A stretch of 64,000 nucleotides of DNA from NCBI RefSeq assembly GCF_021602585.1, contig NZ_BQIP01000002.1:124001-188000 (forward strand). Direction: 5' to 3'. The position numbers and the translations under genes were made by a program. The stretch is from Pseudomonas faucium. Its GTDB lineage: Bacteria; Pseudomonadota; Gammaproteobacteria; Pseudomonadales; Pseudomonadaceae. The notes under the pieces were generated by a model, which was not told the origin of the DNA, ran no database searches, and saw only the letters and a list, made by a program, of their open reading frames with translations. Positions 62,713-64,000 of this stretch are shown here, piece by piece; position 1 is the first letter of the stretch; every line of letters starts with the position of its first letter.

Positions 62713-63639
62713 TCAAAGGGCCGGCAGGATTTGCACATCCGGCAGGTTCATCGCCGCCGCCTCTTCCTGCAAGAACGCACTCAAGCGCCGCAAGCGCTCG
62801 CCCCCCGGCCTTGTGCGCGGCCACACCAGGTAGTAGTCCATGCCGCTGGGCACCGCGGTCGGCCAAGGCAGGCTCAGGCGCCCTTGCGCCACATCCTCGG
62901 CCACCATCAGCAGGTCGCCCATGGAGATCCCGTAGCCACGGGCCGCAGCGATCATGCCCAGCTCCAGGGTGTCGAACACCTGCCCGCCCTTGAGCGACAC
63001 CTTGTCGGCCAGGCCCATGCGCTCCAGCCATTCCCGCCAGTCGCGTTTGTCGGGCGTGGGGTGCAGCAGCTCGATGCCGGCCAGCCGGCGCACGTCCAGC
63101 GGGCCGTCCTCGAGCAGGTCCGGGGCGCCCACCGGGATCAGCAGCTCGGCAAACAGCGGGCGCACCTCCCACTCCGGCGGAAATACGCCATCGCTAAGCA
63201 GCACCGCACAGTCGAACGGCTCCTGGTTGAAGTCGACGTGGTCGACGTCCATCCAGGCGCTGGTCAGTTGCACCTCGTTGCCCGGCTGCAAGTGGCGGAA
63301 ATGGCTCAACCGCGCCAGCAACCAGCGCATGGTCAAGGTCGAGGGGGCCTTCATGCGCAGGATGTCATCTTCACCGCGCAAGGTATCGCAGGCGCGCTCC
63401 AGCGCGGCGAAGCCTTCGCGCACACCGGGCAGCAGCACCCGGGCGGCCTCGGTCAGCTGCAGGCTGCGGCCGCTGCGCACGAACAGGCGGCAGGCGAAGT
63501 GGTCCTCGAGGGTGCGGATGTGCCGGCTGACCGCGCTCTGGGTAATCGACAACGCTTCACCGGCACGGGTGAACGAGCTCAGCCGAGCGGCCGCTTCGAA
63601 TGCGCGCAGCGCATACAGCGGAGGGAGCTGACGGGACAT
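62713..63639 (-). CDS. LysR-type regulator (GcvA-like)
   Basis: A 308-residue LysR protein. The HTH is at residues 20-62 (SSFTRAGEALSITQSAVSRHIRTLEDHFACRLFVR), followed by the substrate domain from about residue 92 (LRMKAPSTLTMRWLLARL). The start at 63639 (MSRQLPPLYALRAFEAAAR) matches the family; the frame is open for 32 more codons upstream. It is divergent from the MATE gene at 63795 across 155 bases and may regulate it. Confidence 0.88.
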   Translation of the reverse strand: MSRQLPPLYALRAFEAAARLSSFTRAGEALSITQSAVSRHIRTLEDHFACRLFVRSGRSLQLTEAARVLLPGVREGFAALERACDTLRGEDDILRMKAPSTLTMRWLLARLSHFRHLQPGNEVQLTSAWMDVDHVDFNQEPFDCAVLLSDGVFPPEWEVRPLFAELLIPVGAPDLLEDGPLDVRRLAGIELLHPTPDKRDWREWLERMGLADKVSLKGGQVFDTLELGMIAAARGYGISMGDLLMVAEDVAQGRLSLPWPTAVPSGMDYYLVWPRTRPGGERLRRLSAFLQEEAAAMNLPDVQILPAL

Positions 63640-63794
63640 GGGGTACCTGGTATTCGGGGGCAAGATGGGAAAAGCCGGAATCATATATGCATGAGTCCAA
63701 CTCATGCCAACCATCGCTATTATCCTTTTGTACAAAGCTGACCAAAGCTTCAGAATCCACCCTCGCTCACCGAGTCAGTCACAAGGACACCCCC

Positions 63795-64000
63795 ATGCAC
63801 GTCGCGCCCACCACAGAACTCAAGGCTTTGCTGCGCCTGGCCGGGCCGCTGATCGCCTCGCAGTTGGCGCACATGCTGATGGTGCTCACCGACACCCTGA
63901 TGATGGCCCGCATCAGCCCGCAGGCCCTGGCCGGCGGCGGCCTGGGCGCGGCGGGCTATTCGTTCGTGTCGATCTTCTGCCTCGGCGTGATCGCCGCGGT
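63795..64000 (+). CDS. MATE-family multidrug exporter, 5' part (runs off window)
   Basis: The first 68 codons of a MATE efflux protein. The N-terminus ELKALLRLAGPLIASQLAHMLMVLTDTLMMARISPQALAGGGLGAA is the NorM-type first two helices. It would export cationic compounds in exchange for sodium or protons. The ATG at 63795 has AAGGA 10 bases upstream. The gene continues beyond base 64000. Confidence 0.88.
   Translation, partial: MHVAPTTELKALLRLAGPLIASQLAHMLMVLTDTLMMARISPQALAGGGLGAAGYSFVSIFCLGVIAA

Overview
The window is chromosomal DNA of a Pseudomonas, most likely of the P. putida group. The evidence is the gene order (cyaA, rnk, cyaY, lptM-lysA-dapF-DUF484-xerC-HAD, sutA, amtB-glnK, ubiK, yifB), the lysine-catabolism block amaA-amaB-LysR-hglS, and the 30-35 base REP sequences in intergenic gaps.

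Regions. (1) 1-13.8 kb is core genome: the end of class I adenylate cyclase, rnk, cyaY with a DUF1289 gene, the lptM-lysA-dapF-xerC operon, sutA, the ammonium transport pair amtB/glnK, ubiK, a Mop protein and a large protein of unknown function. (2) 14,165-44,334 is a 30.17 kb mobile island inserted inside yifB (comM). The two halves of yifB, at 13,802-14,164 and 44,335-45,462, rejoin in frame to 496 codons when the island is removed. The right end carries four overlapping genes for three large tyrosine recombinases and a small coiled-coil protein. This is the ginABCD signature of GInt elements. The left end is gene-poor and holds a near-perfect palindrome, as expected for the GInt non-coding end. 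(3) 44.3-64 kb is core genome again: the rest of yifB, a KefB-type antiporter, higBA, a LysR-amidohydrolase-isochorismatase group, a ToxR-like regulator with a membrane partner, a lipoprotein, a small beta-barrel, an MscS channel with a cyclic-nucleotide domain, the D-lysine/L-pipecolate genes, and the start of a MATE exporter.

Island cargo. The left part is an aromatic meta-cleavage pathway: an mhpBCDFE-type lower pathway, an MFS importer, OprD-type and SphA-type outer-membrane channels, a cupin, a medium-chain dehydrogenase, and a phenol hydroxylase of the TfdB/HbpA type at the place where MhpA would act. A GntR/FCD regulator sits in the middle. Four copies of one palindrome (core GCATGCTAGCAT) lie before the dehydrogenase, the regulator itself, mhpB and the hydroxylase, so the block looks like one regulon. 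Next come a GC-rich acetolactate-synthase-like gene, a two-gene unit of a DGQHR-domain protein and a HEPN-like protein (a possible defence module), and a second small metabolic group (AraC, dehydrogenase, LysR, SDR, lipocalin-like). Last are a small unknown gene and a divergent XRE regulator/unknown pair next to ginD.

The most unusual points are the exact GInt insertion into a competence gene, a second att-like sequence inside the left end, the four-site GntR operator set, the paired DGQHR/HEPN-like genes, and two dehydrogenases that keep the structural zinc cysteines but lack the catalytic zinc ligands.
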